Source: Pusillimonas caeni
GTDB lineage: Bacteria; Pseudomonadota; Gammaproteobacteria; Burkholderiales; Burkholderiaceae_B
Assembly: GCF_003545815.1 (NCBI RefSeq)
Contig: NZ_PDUW01000006.1
Span: forward strand, 186,001-250,000
DNA: 64,000 nucleotides
Reading direction: 5' to 3'
Part shown: piece after piece, positions 32,345 through 41,878 of the stretch
How the letters are laid out: each line of letters starts with the position of its first letter
Numbering within the stretch: the stretch's first letter is position 1
The notes under the pieces: model-generated
Seen by the model: the letters and a program-made list of their open reading frames with translations, nothing else
Database searches by the model: none
Told to the model about the DNA's origin: nothing
Translations under genes and position numbers: made by a program

Positions 32345-33622
32345 TCAGTAAGTCTCGAAATGCAGCCTCCCTTGCGACTTGAGCTGTGCATGGACTTCGG
32401 GCCAGTTGCGCCCGGCGCCCTCGACGGTGTCCTTGAGGGCTTCGATCACGCCGGTTTCCATTCCCTTCAGACCGCAGACATAGATGCACGTGTTGGCATC
32501 GTCCAGCAGCTCGAGGACGTCGTCGGCCCTTTCGCGGATCAGGTCCTGCACGTAACGCTTGGGCTTGTCAGATGCTCGAGACAACGCCAAATTGATGTCG
32601 ATAAAATCTTTGGGCAGGTTCATGAGCGGGCCGAAATACGGCAGCTCGCGCTCGGTGCGTGCGCCAAAAAAGAGCATAAGCTTACCATTAAAGGCCTTGT
32701 TCTTGGTAAGGCGGCGGCAGCGCTCCGTCATGGCCCGCATCGGCGCCGAGCCCGTGCCCGTGCAGATCATGATCAGGTTCGAATGCGGCAGGTTGGGCAT
32801 CAGGAAGGTGTTGCCGAAAGGGCCTATGACCTTGACCTTGTCGCCCTTCTGCAGGTCGCACAGATAGTTCGAGCACACGCCGCTCACGGGCTTGCCGTCA
32901 TAGTCGGTGGTAACCCGCTTCACCGTCAGCGACAGGTTGTTGTAGTTGGGGCGTTCGCCGTCGCGCGGGCTGGCGATGGAGTATTGGCGCGCATGATAGG
33001 CGCGGCCCTGCTCGTCGGTGCCGGGCGGAAAGATCGCGATCGACTGGCCTTCCAGCACTGGGAACGGCAGCTCGCCGAAATCGAGCACGATGTGATGGAT
33101 GGCATTGTCGGTATCGGCCTCGGTGAGGCGGTAGTTGCCGGCCACGGTGACTGTGGCGATGTTCTTGTGGGTGTACAGATTGACGTAGGGATGGGCCGCG
33201 GACCAGGGCGGAATGCTGGCGCCGGCCGCCGTCGAAGGCAGGCCCTCGAGCTCGGACGTCACGTCGTTGTCGGCCACGGCTGCGGCGGCTTCATCCGACA
33301 CCGCGGCGGCCTCATCGGCGGACGTCTCGACCGCCTCGGCCGGCAGCTCCTGCTCGGCGGGCAGTTCGGACCAGCTGTATTGATCTTCGAGCGAATAGGC
33401 GTCGGCGGCCACCACGCGCAGCCAGTTGTCGATGGCGCCCGTGGGACAGGGCGGCACGCAAGCCATGCAGCTGTTGCAGATGTCGACGTCCACGACGTAG
33501 TTGTTGGAATCGTGGGTGATGGCATCGATCGGGCAGGTTTCTTCACACGTGTTGCAACGGATGCAGATCTCTGGATCGATCAGGTGTTGTTTGATTACGC
33601 GATTGGGGGTTTCGACTGTCAT
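32345..33622 (-). CDS. boxA: Benzoyl-CoA 2,3-epoxidase reductase subunit BoxA
   Basis: BoxA passes electrons from NADPH to the epoxidase BoxB. The N-terminal ferredoxin domain has two 4Fe-4S motifs (Cys20, 23, 26, 30 and Cys49, 52, 55, 59). An Ala/Glu-rich linker (about 86-135) joins it to a ferredoxin-NADP reductase domain with '[13 protein letters not shown]', '[16 protein letters not shown]' and '[16 protein letters not shown]'. I chose the ATG at 33622; a start 10 codons earlier (33652) is also in frame but the family normally begins near '[18 protein letters not shown]'. The length of 425 is slightly above usual because of the linker. It follows boxB. Confidence 0.95.
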   Translation of the reverse strand: MTVETPNRVIKQHLIDPEICIRCNTCEETCPIDAITHDSNNYVVDVDICNSCMACVPPCPTGAIDNWLRVVAADAYSLEDQYSWSELPAEQELPAEAVETSADEAAAVSDEAAAAVADNDVTSELEGLPSTAAGASIPPWSAAHPYVNLYTHKNIATVTVAGNYRLTEADTDNAIHHIVLDFGELPFPVLEGQSIAIFPPGTDEQGRAYHARQYSIASPRDGERPNYNNLSLTVKRVTTDYDGKPVSGVCSNYLCDLQKGDKVKVIGPFGNTFLMPNLPHSNLIMICTGTGSAPMRAMTERCRRLTKNKAFNGKLMLFFGARTERELPYFGPLMNLPKDFIDINLALSRASDKPKRYVQDLIRERADDVLELLDDANTCIYVCGLKGMETGVIEALKDTVEGAGRNWPEVHAQLKSQGRLHFETY

Positions 33623-33681
33623 TCTAGGTCTCCGTATCGCCAGAGTCGCCACTTCAGGCAGGCCCGACCAATGGAAGGCTT

Positions 33682-33709
33682 GCCGGGCCGCGCGCTTGCG
33701 CGGCCCGGC
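33682..33709. other. Hairpin between boxB and boxA
   Basis: A perfect 12-bp GC-rich stem (33682-33693 with 33698-33709, loop GCTT) lies in the 118-bp gap between the boxB stop and the boxA start. There is no T-run, so it is more likely a messenger-stability or attenuation element that sets BoxB/BoxA ratios than a terminator. Confidence 0.55.
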
Positions 33710-33740
33710 GGATGCCCTGATTCAACAGGGCGATGCTGGG

Positions 33741-35168
33741 TTAGTTGAAGCGCACATATTCGAAGTTGATGGGCTGGCGGTTGATGCCCATGACCGGCGG
33801 CGCGATCCAGTTGGCGAACTTGCCGGGCTCGACGACACGACCCATCAGCGACGCGACGAAGGCGCGGTCTTCGGGCGTGGGCAGCCAGGTGTTCTCGTGC
33901 ATCTTCCATTGCTCGTCGGTCAGCACCTCGCCCTCGGGCGAAACGCGGATGCCGGCCAGCGTGCCGATCTTGCGGTTGAACGCCTTGTGGGGCACTTGCA
34001 GGCGGAAGGCGATGCCCTGCTTCTCGAGCACCTTGTTCCAGCGGCCGACGCCGGCCATCGAGTCCTTGATGAAGTCGTCGCGCAGCACTTCGTTCAGTGC
34101 GTTGAGCATCGGCACTTCGATTTCACGCAGCTGGCCGTTCTGCACGTCGAGGATCTTGTAGGTGTCGTTCTTGAGCAGATGGTCGTCGGTGCGCTTGCTT
34201 TCTTCGTAGCGGCCCTTCAAACCCGAGCTGTAGAAGATGGCGGCGTTGGACGACTGGTCGGCGCCGAACAGGTCGATCGTGACGCTGTAGTGGAAGTTCA
34301 GGTAGCGCTGGATGGTGGGCAGGTCGATGACGCCCGCCGCGCGCAGGGCCGCCGGATCGTCGGTCTTGAGTTCGTTCATGACCTGGGCGGTACGCTGCAG
34401 CACACGGGACACGCCGGATTCGCCCACGAACATGTGGTGCGCTTCTTCGGTCAGCATGAACTTGGTGGTGCGGGCCAGCGGGTCGAAGTTCGACTCGGAC
34501 AGCGCGCTCAGCTGGAACTTGCCGTCGCGGTCGGTGAAGTAGGTGAACATGTAGAAGGCCAGCCAGTCGGGGGTCTTCTCGTTGAAGGCGCCCAGGATGC
34601 GGGGGCTGTCCTCGCTGCCGGAGTTGCGCTGAAGCAATGCATCGGCTTCTTCGCGGCCGTCGCGGCCGAAGTAGCGGTGCAGCAGGTAGACCATGGCCCA
34701 CAGGTGGCGCCCTTCTTCGACGTTGACCTGGAACAGGTTGCGCAGGTCGTACAGCGAGGGGGCGGTCAGGCCCAGGTGGCGCTGCTGCTCGACCGAGGCG
34801 GGCTCGGTGTCGCCCTGGGTGACGATGATGCGGCGCAGGTTGGCGCGGTGCTCGCCGGGGGCTTCCTGCCAGACGTCTTCGCCCATGTGCTCGCCGAAGT
34901 GGACCTTGCGCTGGCCGTCCTGCGGGGTGAGGAAGATGCCCCAGCGGTACTCAGGCATTTTCACGTAGTCGAAGTGCGCCCAGCCGTCGGGCTGCACGCT
35001 GACCGCCGTGCGCAGATAGACGTCCATGTTCTGGGAAGCCTCGGGGCCCATGTCCTGCCACCATTGCAGGTAGTTGGGCTGCCAGTGTTCCAGCGCGCGC
35101 TGCAGGGTGCGATCGCTGGAAAGATTGACGTTGTTGGGAATCTTCTCGGAATAGTTGATGCCAGACAT
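33741..35168 (-). CDS. boxB: Benzoyl-CoA 2,3-epoxidase, BoxB
   Basis: This 475-residue di-iron oxygenase converts benzoyl-CoA to its 2,3-epoxide with O2 and electrons from BoxA. The protein opens 'INYSEKIPNNVNLSSDRTLQ', a BoxB signature, and contains 'HFGEHMGEDVW' and 'LLHRYFGRDGREEADALLQR', with 'LTEEAHHMFVGESGVSRV' supplying a di-iron ExxH motif. The length fits the family. It lies 35 bp after boxC and 118 bp before boxA on the minus strand. Expression is probably from the TGCA-rich boxC promoter and induced when benzoyl-CoA releases the BoxR repressor. Confidence 0.96.
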   Translation of the reverse strand: MSGINYSEKIPNNVNLSSDRTLQRALEHWQPNYLQWWQDMGPEASQNMDVYLRTAVSVQPDGWAHFDYVKMPEYRWGIFLTPQDGQRKVHFGEHMGEDVWQEAPGEHRANLRRIIVTQGDTEPASVEQQRHLGLTAPSLYDLRNLFQVNVEEGRHLWAMVYLLHRYFGRDGREEADALLQRNSGSEDSPRILGAFNEKTPDWLAFYMFTYFTDRDGKFQLSALSESNFDPLARTTKFMLTEEAHHMFVGESGVSRVLQRTAQVMNELKTDDPAALRAAGVIDLPTIQRYLNFHYSVTIDLFGADQSSNAAIFYSSGLKGRYEESKRTDDHLLKNDTYKILDVQNGQLREIEVPMLNALNEVLRDDFIKDSMAGVGRWNKVLEKQGIAFRLQVPHKAFNRKIGTLAGIRVSPEGEVLTDEQWKMHENTWLPTPEDRAFVASLMGRVVEPGKFANWIAPPVMGINRQPINFEYVRFN

Positions 35169-35203
35169 GTCTGTGCTCCTTAATGGATCTGATTATCTTG
35201 CGT

Positions 35204-36886
35204 TTACACGCGGTTCCAATCGAAGTTGGCCTTCTCGCCCTTGCCGTACAGCTTGAGCGCACCCTTGTCGCCCGAAGCGTTGGGGCGGTAGAAGATCCAG
35301 TTCTGCCATGCGCTCAGGCGGCCGAAGATGCGGGTTTCCATGCTTTCGGCCACGCCGAAGCGCAGGTTGGCCTCGAGGCCGGTGAGCGAATCGGGCGACA
35401 GCGCGCTGCGCTCTTCCAGAGCCAGGCGGATCTCGTCGTCCCAATCGAGGCTGTCCAGCGCATAGGTGACCAAGCCGAGCTCTTCGGCTTCGGCCGGCGC
35501 GATGCGCTTGCCGATGGTGGCCGCGACGGCCTGGATGGCGGGCTCTTCCTCGTAGAAACGACGCTGGATACGGCTTTGACCGCTGACCATGGGGTAGGTG
35601 CCCAAGTTCAGCGGGCTGACGGCTATCTCGGCGCCCTGCTCGGCATCGGGATCGTCCAGCATGTAAGTGCGGTCGCAGGCCAGCGCCAGCTCGAGCAGCG
35701 TGCCGGCGAAGCAGGAGCCGGGCTCAATCAGGGCGAACAGCGAGCGCGAAGTGACGTCCAGGCGGGCCAGCGTGCGGCGCAGCATGCCGCGGGTTTCGCG
35801 CACGAACCAGTGGTCGGCGAATTTCTCGAGCGTGGCGTCGGCTTCGAGCACCTTGGCGATGTCGCCCTGGGTGCGAAATACCCAGGTGCCGATGTCGAGC
35901 TCATTGGTGCGCAGCTGCAGGATGGCGTCGTCGAGTTCGCGCGCCATCTGCAGCGGCCACCACGAGACGCCCTCGGCCACGATGGCGTCGACATCGGCGG
36001 GCACGGACTCGGGGCCGCGCACCACCAGGTTGGCAATGCGTTTCTGGCGGTCGATCTGGACTTCCACATACTTGTACGACAGGCCGTTCTCGGAATCGGT
36101 GCGCTGCAGGGGGGTGAGTTCGACGCCCTTGGCGTCGGCGGGACGGTCGCTGCCCGCGGCCAGCTCGGCGGCGCGCTTCTGAACGCCCTCGGCGAACTGG
36201 GCCGGCTTGATGACGTCGTCGACCAGGCGCCATTGCTTGGCGCGCTCGCCGCGCACGCCTTCGACCAGGGTGCAGAAGATGTCGGCGCGGTCGTGGCGCA
36301 CCTTGCGCTTGTCGGTCACGCGGGTCAGGCCGCCGGTGCCGGGCAGCACGCCCAGCAGGGGCACTTCGGGCAGCGAGACGGACGAAGAGCGGTCGTCGAC
36401 CAGCAGGATCTCGTCGCAGGCCAGCGCCAGCTCGTAGCCGCCGCCCGCACACGCGCCGTTCAGCGCGGCCACGAACTTCAGGCCGCTGTGGCGGCTGGAG
36501 TCTTCGATGCCGTTGCGGGTTTCGTTGGTGAATTTGCAGAAGTTCACCTTCCAGGCATGGGAGGAAAGGCCCAGCATGAAGATATTGGCGCCCGAGCAGA
36601 AGATGCGGTCCTTGCCGCTGGTGACCACCACCGTGCGCACTTCGGGATGCTCGAAGCGGATGCGCTGCAGGGCATCATGCAGTTCGATGTCGACGCCCAG
36701 GTCGTAAGAATTGAGCTTGAGCTTGTAGCCGGGGCGCAGGCCGCCTTCTTCGGCTACGTCCATCGTCAGCGTGGCGACCTCGCCGTCGAAGGACAGCTTC
36801 CAGTGCTTGTATTGGCTGGGGTCGGTGCGGAAGTCGACGCGGTTGGCGGCGGTTTGCTCGACCGCGGGGGTGGCGACTTGATTCAT
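35204..36886 (-). CDS. boxC: 2,3-Epoxybenzoyl-CoA dihydrolase, BoxC
   Basis: BoxC is a 560-residue crotonase-fold enzyme that hydrolyses 2,3-epoxybenzoyl-CoA to 3,4-dehydroadipyl-CoA semialdehyde and formate. The protein begins 'VDFRTDPSQYKHWKLSFDG', contains 'TLTMDVAEEGGLRPGYKLKL' (key residues GLRPGYKLK), the crotonase oxyanion strand 'SGKDRIFCSGANIFML' and 'ALNGACAGGGYELALACDE', then a second crotonase-like half. This two-module length is diagnostic. It is the first gene of the minus-strand box operon, just downstream of a TGCA-rich control region. The formate it releases could feed the one-carbon pool. Confidence 0.96.
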   Translation of the reverse strand: MNQVATPAVEQTAANRVDFRTDPSQYKHWKLSFDGEVATLTMDVAEEGGLRPGYKLKLNSYDLGVDIELHDALQRIRFEHPEVRTVVVTSGKDRIFCSGANIFMLGLSSHAWKVNFCKFTNETRNGIEDSSRHSGLKFVAALNGACAGGGYELALACDEILLVDDRSSSVSLPEVPLLGVLPGTGGLTRVTDKRKVRHDRADIFCTLVEGVRGERAKQWRLVDDVIKPAQFAEGVQKRAAELAAGSDRPADAKGVELTPLQRTDSENGLSYKYVEVQIDRQKRIANLVVRGPESVPADVDAIVAEGVSWWPLQMARELDDAILQLRTNELDIGTWVFRTQGDIAKVLEADATLEKFADHWFVRETRGMLRRTLARLDVTSRSLFALIEPGSCFAGTLLELALACDRTYMLDDPDAEQGAEIAVSPLNLGTYPMVSGQSRIQRRFYEEEPAIQAVAATIGKRIAPAEAEELGLVTYALDSLDWDDEIRLALEERSALSPDSLTGLEANLRFGVAESMETRIFGRLSAWQNWIFYRPNASGDKGALKLYGKGEKANFDWNRV

Positions 36887-37002
36887 CGATATCTCCTAAT
36901 ATTTTCGAAGCCCGAACAATGATGCATCTTCTAAAGATGCATGCATAATAATGCAAGTCAGACTATGCGTCAATCAAAACATGCACGAAAATGCATGGCA
37001 AC
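36887..37002 (-). promoter_or_regulatory. boxC promoter with multiple TGCA boxes
   Basis: This 116-bp gap between boxR and boxC has six TGCA words at 36923, 36938, 36942, 36952, 36982 and 36992, several within ATGCAT. Repeated TGCA words are the known recognition element of BzdR/BoxR repressors. The region should carry the boxCBA promoter; the exact -35/-10 cannot be fixed. BoxR with benzoyl-CoA as inducer is the expected control, taken from the family. Confidence 0.7.
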
Positions 37003-37941
37003 TCAGGCGGCCTGCAGCGGCAGGCCGGCCGCTTCCCGGATGTGGGTGCGCAGAATGTCGAAGGAATCGGAAAGCGAGTGATTGCTGGTCGAGCAGATGA
37101 AATCGGCCTTGGAATAAAAAGCCTCGCGGCTGGCGAGGATGCGCTTGAGGTCGGCCATGGCCTCGTTGTTGCCCGCCATGGGACGGAAATCGCCCTGCGC
37201 CATGACCCGGGCCATGTGGTCTTCGGGCGTGGCCTTGACCCATACGCTGTAGCAATGGGCCAGCATGAGATTCATGGTGGAGGGCTCTGACACCAGGCCG
37301 CCCGGCGTAGCCAGAACCATATCCGGATACAGCTGCAGCGCCTCTTCGAGGGCCCGGCGCTCGTAGCGCCGGTAGGCGGTGGCGCCGTACAGGCTGTGGA
37401 TTTCGAGTATGCCGCAACCCGCCACCCGCTCGATCTCGCTGCTGAGTTCGATGAAGGGATAGCCGATATCGGCCGCCAGCATGCGCCCCAGCGTGGACTT
37501 GCCCGCGCCGCGCAGGCCGATCAAGGCGATCTGGCGCAGGCGGTTGCGGGGCGGCCTTTCGGGCTGGCCGGCGAACAGTTCGGAAAGCGTCTGGCGGGCC
37601 AGCTGAAGCTCTTGTTCGCCGCGGCCTTCGAGCAGTTCACGGATCAGCAGCCATTCGGGCGTGGAAGTGGTGACGTCGCCGACCAGTTCGGCCATTGCGC
37701 AATTGAAAGCCCCCGCAATGCTTTGCAGCACCAGGATGGACACATTGCCCACACCTCGTTCGAGATTGGCCAGATGCCGCTCGGACACCGCCGCGGCCCG
37801 GGCGAGCTCCTTGCGCGTCATGCCGCGCCTTGCGCGCAACCGCCGCACGCGCTCGCCCAGCGCAAGCAGGTAGGCGTCGCGCACTGTCTCCGTATTGGCC
37901 GCCGTGGCGGCGACCTTATCATCTAGTGCTTTATTCTTCAC
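37003..37941 (-). CDS. boxR: BoxR/BzdR-type transcriptional regulator with a shikimate-kinase-like domain
   Basis: This 312-residue repressor of the box genes has an N-terminal HTH_3 domain (about residues 27-87, 'RVRRLRARRGMTRKELARAA', 'VSERHLANLERG') and a C-terminal shikimate-kinase-like module with a P-loop 'IGLRGAGKSTLGRML' (141-155). This architecture is specific to BzdR/BoxR, in which the kinase-like part binds benzoyl-CoA and no longer phosphorylates shikimate. It is read in the same direction as boxC and lies just upstream of it; a plus-strand operon starts on the other side. Confidence 0.94.
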   Translation of the reverse strand: MKNKALDDKVAATAANTETVRDAYLLALGERVRRLRARRGMTRKELARAAAVSERHLANLERGVGNVSILVLQSIAGAFNCAMAELVGDVTTSTPEWLLIRELLEGRGEQELQLARQTLSELFAGQPERPPRNRLRQIALIGLRGAGKSTLGRMLAADIGYPFIELSSEIERVAGCGILEIHSLYGATAYRRYERRALEEALQLYPDMVLATPGGLVSEPSTMNLMLAHCYSVWVKATPEDHMARVMAQGDFRPMAGNNEAMADLKRILASREAFYSKADFICSTSNHSLSDSFDILRTHIREAAGLPLQAA

Positions 37942-38090
37942 CCAGAAAAACCCTAAGAAAGCCGTTGATATGCATTATAGTGCTTGACATGACAGAAGAA
38001 AAGGCATAATTTTCAGCCTGACAAGCACATCGGATCGGCGCCCGGCAGGTCCCAGGCCATGCGCCCGAGCCGATCCAAGAAGGACGCAAC
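37942..38090. promoter_or_regulatory. Divergent promoter region between boxR and the boxD operon
   Basis: This 149-bp gap serves boxR (minus) and the DUF4863/boxD/bcl genes (plus). A possible plus-strand promoter is TTGACA (37984-37989) with CATAAT (38005-38010); the 15-bp spacing is short. One TGCA word lies at 37971-37974, fewer than at the boxC promoter. A BoxR role here is possible but less supported. Confidence 0.45.
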
Positions 38091-38567
38091 ATGAGCAACA
38101 TCGAGACATTTCAGGGGCTTATCCGCCAGGTAACAGATTTTATCGGCGCCCAGCCCCTCGACAAAACCCTTCAGGAAAAACTGAATAAGCAGTTTCCTTA
38201 CGGCGGCGACGTCTGTCAACGCATTGTGGAGGCCTGTAGAACCGGGGTCCAAGAGGGCTGGATGTGCCAGTACGAAGCCGGCGGCCTGCGTTACGGCCGT
38301 GTCATCAAGCCCGCGGCCGAACTGCACAATTATTCCGTCGACGTCGTCGACATGGAAGACATCGCCGGCCCCCACCATCGGCATCCCAATGGCGAGATCG
38401 ACCTCATCATGCCCATGGCCGCTTCGCAGGACGCGCGCTTTGACGGCCAGCCGGGCGGCTGGCTGGTGTATGGACCCGATTCCGCCCACAGCCCCACCGT
38501 GACGCAGGGGCGCGCCCTGGTGCTCTATCTGTTGCCCGAAGGCAAGATCGAGTTCACCCGGCACTAG
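38091..38567 (+). CDS. DUF4863/PnbB-like cupin protein in the benzoyl-CoA cluster
   Basis: A 158-residue protein of the DUF4863 family, which includes 4-hydroxylaminobenzoate lyase PnbB. The C-terminal half has a cupin motif 'GPHHRHPNGEIDLIMP' (His96-x-His98-x3-Glu102) and a second element with His133 ('GPDSAHSPTVTQGRA'), consistent with a metal site. The N-terminal 60 residues are helical. It is the first plus-strand gene, 149 bp from boxR and 107 bp before boxD, so it is probably part of the box regulon. Its job in benzoate metabolism has not been explained; a role on an amino- or hydroxylaminobenzoate is one option. Confidence 0.75.
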   Translation: MSNIETFQGLIRQVTDFIGAQPLDKTLQEKLNKQFPYGGDVCQRIVEACRTGVQEGWMCQYEAGGLRYGRVIKPAAELHNYSVDVVDMEDIAGPHHRHPNGEIDLIMPMAASQDARFDGQPGGWLVYGPDSAHSPTVTQGRALVLYLLPEGKIEFTRH

Positions 38568-38674
38568 GGCCTGTTGACGCTACAAGGACAGTCCGCAGGC
38601 CCGAGGCGCGCCACGGCCGGCCGTCTTTCCGGCGGACTCCGTTCGCCCCGCTCTAAAAACCGAATTGGATACTT

Positions 38675-40213
38675 ATGAAGAAACTTGCTAACTATGTTCA
38701 AGGCCGATGGCAGGAAGGCACCGGCGACGGCGCCGTCCTGGTCGACCCCGTTCTGGGCACACCGCTGGTTGCGGTCTGCGCCAAGGGCGTGGACATGGCC
38801 GCCGCCTATGACTTCGCCCGCGAACAGGGCGGGGTCGCCCTGCGCAAGCTCAGCTACGCCGAGCGCGCCGGGCTGCTGTCCCAGGTGGCGCAGGTGCTGC
38901 AGGCCAATCGCGACAAATACTACGACATCTCGCTGCAGAACTCCGGCACCGTCAAGAACGACACGGCCGTCGACGTCGACGGCAGCATCTACACGCTGTC
39001 TTATTACGCCAAACTGGGCGCCAAGCTCACCGACGGCCAGGTGCATCTGGACGGCGACTCCGACTCGCTGGCCAAGGACAAGGCCTTCGCTACCCAACAC
39101 ATCGAGGTTCCCGCGCACGGCGTCGCCCTGCTCATCAACGCCTTCAATTTCCCGGCCTGGGGGCTGTGGGAAAAAGCCGCCCCCGCCCTGCTTTCCGGCG
39201 TGCCGGTCGTGGTCAAGCCCGCCACGGCCACGGCCTGGCTCACTCATGAGATGGTCAAGGACGTGATCGAAGCGGGCATTCTGCCCGAAGGCAGCCTGAA
39301 CATCGTCTGCGGGCGTCCCGAAGGCATGATGGACGCCCTGAACGGCCTGGACATGGTGTCGTTCACCGGTTCGGCCGACACCGCCGCCACCCTGCGCCGG
39401 CATCCGCGCATCCAGCATGACGGCGTGCGTTTCAACGCTGAAACCGACAGCGTCAACTGCGCCCTGCTCGACCCCGAAGGTACGGGCGCCGACCTGCTGG
39501 TGCGCGAAGTGGTGCGCGAGCTCACCATCAAGTCCGGGCAGAAATGCACGGCCATCCGGCGCATCCTGGTGCCCGAAGCCAGCTACGACGCCGTCGCCAA
39601 GGCCATCGCCGACAAGCTGCAGACGATCACCGTGGGCGATCCGCGCAACGAATCCGTGCGCATGGGCAGCCTGGTCAGCGCCCAGCAGAAAAAAGCCGTC
39701 CAGGAGGGCATTGAACTGCTGGCCGGCCACTGCGACGTCGTCTTCGACGGCCGCAACACCCCCATACTGGCCGAATCGACCGACCATGCCTGCGTGGCGC
39801 CCATGCTGTTCGGCACCCGCGATCCCGACGGCCTGGCGCTGGTCCACGAAACCGAGGTCTTCGGCCCCGTGGCCACCATCATGCCCTACCGCGACCCCGA
39901 GCATGCCTATGCGCTGGCCCGCCGCGGCATGGGTTCGCTGGTGGCCTCCGTCTATGGCGAAGATCCCGGCTTCCTGGCACGTGCCGCGCTGAGGCTGGCC
40001 GAAAGCCACGGCCGCGTCCACGTCATCAACAGCGAGGTCGCCAAAGTACAGACAGGGCATGGCAATGCCATGCCGCAATCCAACCATGGCGGTCCCGGAC
40101 GCGCCGGCGGCGGCCAGGAGCTTGGCGGCCTGCGCGCCCTGGCCTTCTATCATCGCCTGGCCGCCATCCAGGCCCCGCCCGAGGTCCTGGCGCAGCTCAC
40201 CGCCAGCCCCTGA
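38675..40213 (+). CDS. boxD: 3,4-Dehydroadipyl-CoA semialdehyde dehydrogenase, BoxD
   Basis: BoxD oxidises 3,4-dehydroadipyl-CoA semialdehyde, the BoxC product, to 3,4-dehydroadipyl-CoA with NADP+. This 512-residue aldehyde dehydrogenase keeps the catalytic Cys291 ('[11 protein letters not shown]') and Glu256 ('FNAETDSVN') and the '[20 protein letters not shown]' cofactor region. The motif order and length match BoxD/PaaZ-type enzymes, which split from classical aldehyde dehydrogenases. It follows the DUF4863 gene and lies 110 bp before the benzoate-CoA ligase gene. Confidence 0.92.
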   Translation: MKKLANYVQGRWQEGTGDGAVLVDPVLGTPLVAVCAKGVDMAAAYDFAREQGGVALRKLSYAERAGLLSQVAQVLQANRDKYYDISLQNSGTVKNDTAVDVDGSIYTLSYYAKLGAKLTDGQVHLDGDSDSLAKDKAFATQHIEVPAHGVALLINAFNFPAWGLWEKAAPALLSGVPVVVKPATATAWLTHEMVKDVIEAGILPEGSLNIVCGRPEGMMDALNGLDMVSFTGSADTAATLRRHPRIQHDGVRFNAETDSVNCALLDPEGTGADLLVREVVRELTIKSGQKCTAIRRILVPEASYDAVAKAIADKLQTITVGDPRNESVRMGSLVSAQQKKAVQEGIELLAGHCDVVFDGRNTPILAESTDHACVAPMLFGTRDPDGLALVHETEVFGPVATIMPYRDPEHAYALARRGMGSLVASVYGEDPGFLARAALRLAESHGRVHVINSEVAKVQTGHGNAMPQSNHGGPGRAGGGQELGGLRALAFYHRLAAIQAPPEVLAQLTASP

Positions 40214-40323
40214 TAGGCCCCGCCCGTTGAAGCACGACCCACGCAACACCCTATAAGACAACCCAACCGACACAAAGACGCCCAGCGCCGCCAGCAGTAC
40301 CTACGCAAGATCTGGAGACACTC

Positions 40324-41877
40324 ATGCAAGCCTGCCCCGCAGAATTCAACTTTGCTCAACATATCGCCGAAATCAATGCGGGCCGCGCCGGCAAGACGGC
40401 CTATATCGACAGCCAGGGCACGCTGTCATACGGCGAACTGGCCACACGCGTCGCCAAGTTCGCGGGCTTGCTCGCCGAGCTCGGCATTCGCCGCGAAGAG
40501 CGCATTCTGCTTTCCATGCTCGACACCAATGATTGGCCGGTCGTCTTCCTGGGCGCCCTGCACGCCGGCGTGGTGCCGGTGGCCGTCAACACGCTGCTGC
40601 CCGCCGCCGACTATGCCTACATGATGGAACACAGCCGCTGCCAGGCGGTGTTCGTCTCCGAGCCCCTGCTTGCCACGGTCCAGGAGGCCATGGCCAGCGC
40701 CCGCCACGAAGTCAAGCACATCGTCGTGGCCCGTCCTCAGGGCGAACTTGCCGCCGGCCACATCGAATTCGAAAGCCGCCTGCAGCAGGCCCCCGAGGCG
40801 CCGCCCGCCCCCACCAAGGCGGACGAGATCGCTTTCTGGCTCTACTCGTCGGGCTCGACCGGCCAGCCCAAGGGCGTGGTGCACAGCCACGCGAATCTGT
40901 GGCACACCGCCGAGCTCTATGGCAAGCCGGTGCTGGGCGTGCGCGAGGACGACATCGTGTTTTCGGCCGCCAAGCTCTTCTTCGCCTATGGACTGGGCAA
41001 CGGCCTGACCTTTCCCCTGTCGGTCGGCGCCACGGTGGTGCTGATGGACGAACGTCCCACGCCGGCGGCCGTGTACAAGCGCCTGGTCGAATACAAGCCC
41101 ACTGTCTTCTGTGGCGTGCCCACCCTGTACGCCAGCATGCTGGCCTACGACGCCATCCCCTCGAAGGCCGAGGTGGCCATGCGGGTGTGCGCGTCGGCCG
41201 GCGAGGCCCTGCCGCGCGATATCGGCGACCGCTTCACCCAGCAATTCGGCTGCCGCATCCTCGACGGCATCGGCTCTACCGAGATGCTGCACATCTTCCT
41301 GTCCAATCGCGAAGACGACCTGCGCTACGGCACGACCGGCAAGCCCGTGCCGGGCTACGAGGTCGAGCTGCGCGACGACGAGGGCCGGCCGGTGCCGCGC
41401 GGCGCCATCGGCGACCTCTATATCAGGGGGCCCAGCGCCGCCCTCATGTACTGGAACAACCGCGACAAGACCCGTTCGACCTTCCTGGGCGACTGGGTCA
41501 AGAGCGGCGACAAATATGTGTGCGACGAAGAAGGCTATTACACCTACTCGGGCCGCAGCGACGACATGATCAAGGTCAGCGGCCAGTACGTATCGCCCAT
41601 CGAGGTCGAGAACATCCTCATCCAGCACACCGCCGTGCTGGAGGCCGCCGTCATCGGCGCGGCCGACGGACAGGGCCTGGTCAAGACCACCGCCTACGTC
41701 GTGCTGCGTTCCGGCAATGCCGCCTGCGACGCCATCCAGCAAGAGCTCCAGGCCTTCGTCAAGGGCCAGCTGGCTCCCTTCAAGTATCCGCGCACCATAC
41801 ACTTCGTCGACGAACTGCCCAAGACGGCGACGGGCAAGATCCAGCGCTTCCGCCTGCGCGAACAAGAGAGGCACTGA
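40324..41877 (+). CDS. bclA: Benzoate-CoA ligase
   Basis: A 517-residue adenylate-forming ligase that makes benzoyl-CoA from benzoate, ATP and CoA, the entry step of the box pathway. The P-loop 'YSSGSTGQPKGVVHSHANL', 'KLFFAYGLGNGLTFPL' and 'GIGSTEMLHIFLSN' are typical of benzoate- and aminobenzoate-CoA ligases, and the C-terminal catalytic lysine sits in 'ELPKTATGKIQRFRL'. The stop is one base before the ATG of the next gene. A benzoate rather than 2-aminobenzoate preference is inferred from the box context. Confidence 0.94.
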   Translation: MQACPAEFNFAQHIAEINAGRAGKTAYIDSQGTLSYGELATRVAKFAGLLAELGIRREERILLSMLDTNDWPVVFLGALHAGVVPVAVNTLLPAADYAYMMEHSRCQAVFVSEPLLATVQEAMASARHEVKHIVVARPQGELAAGHIEFESRLQQAPEAPPAPTKADEIAFWLYSSGSTGQPKGVVHSHANLWHTAELYGKPVLGVREDDIVFSAAKLFFAYGLGNGLTFPLSVGATVVLMDERPTPAAVYKRLVEYKPTVFCGVPTLYASMLAYDAIPSKAEVAMRVCASAGEALPRDIGDRFTQQFGCRILDGIGSTEMLHIFLSNREDDLRYGTTGKPVPGYEVELRDDEGRPVPRGAIGDLYIRGPSAALMYWNNRDKTRSTFLGDWVKSGDKYVCDEEGYYTYSGRSDDMIKVSGQYVSPIEVENILIQHTAVLEAAVIGAADGQGLVKTTAYVVLRSGNAACDAIQQELQAFVKGQLAPFKYPRTIHFVDELPKTATGKIQRFRLREQERH

Positions 41878-41878
41878 C

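Noticed and set aside
38564-40273. Long minus-strand open frame opposite boxD
   Set aside because: No family resemblance and composition typical of an antisense shadow, while boxD on the other strand is clear.
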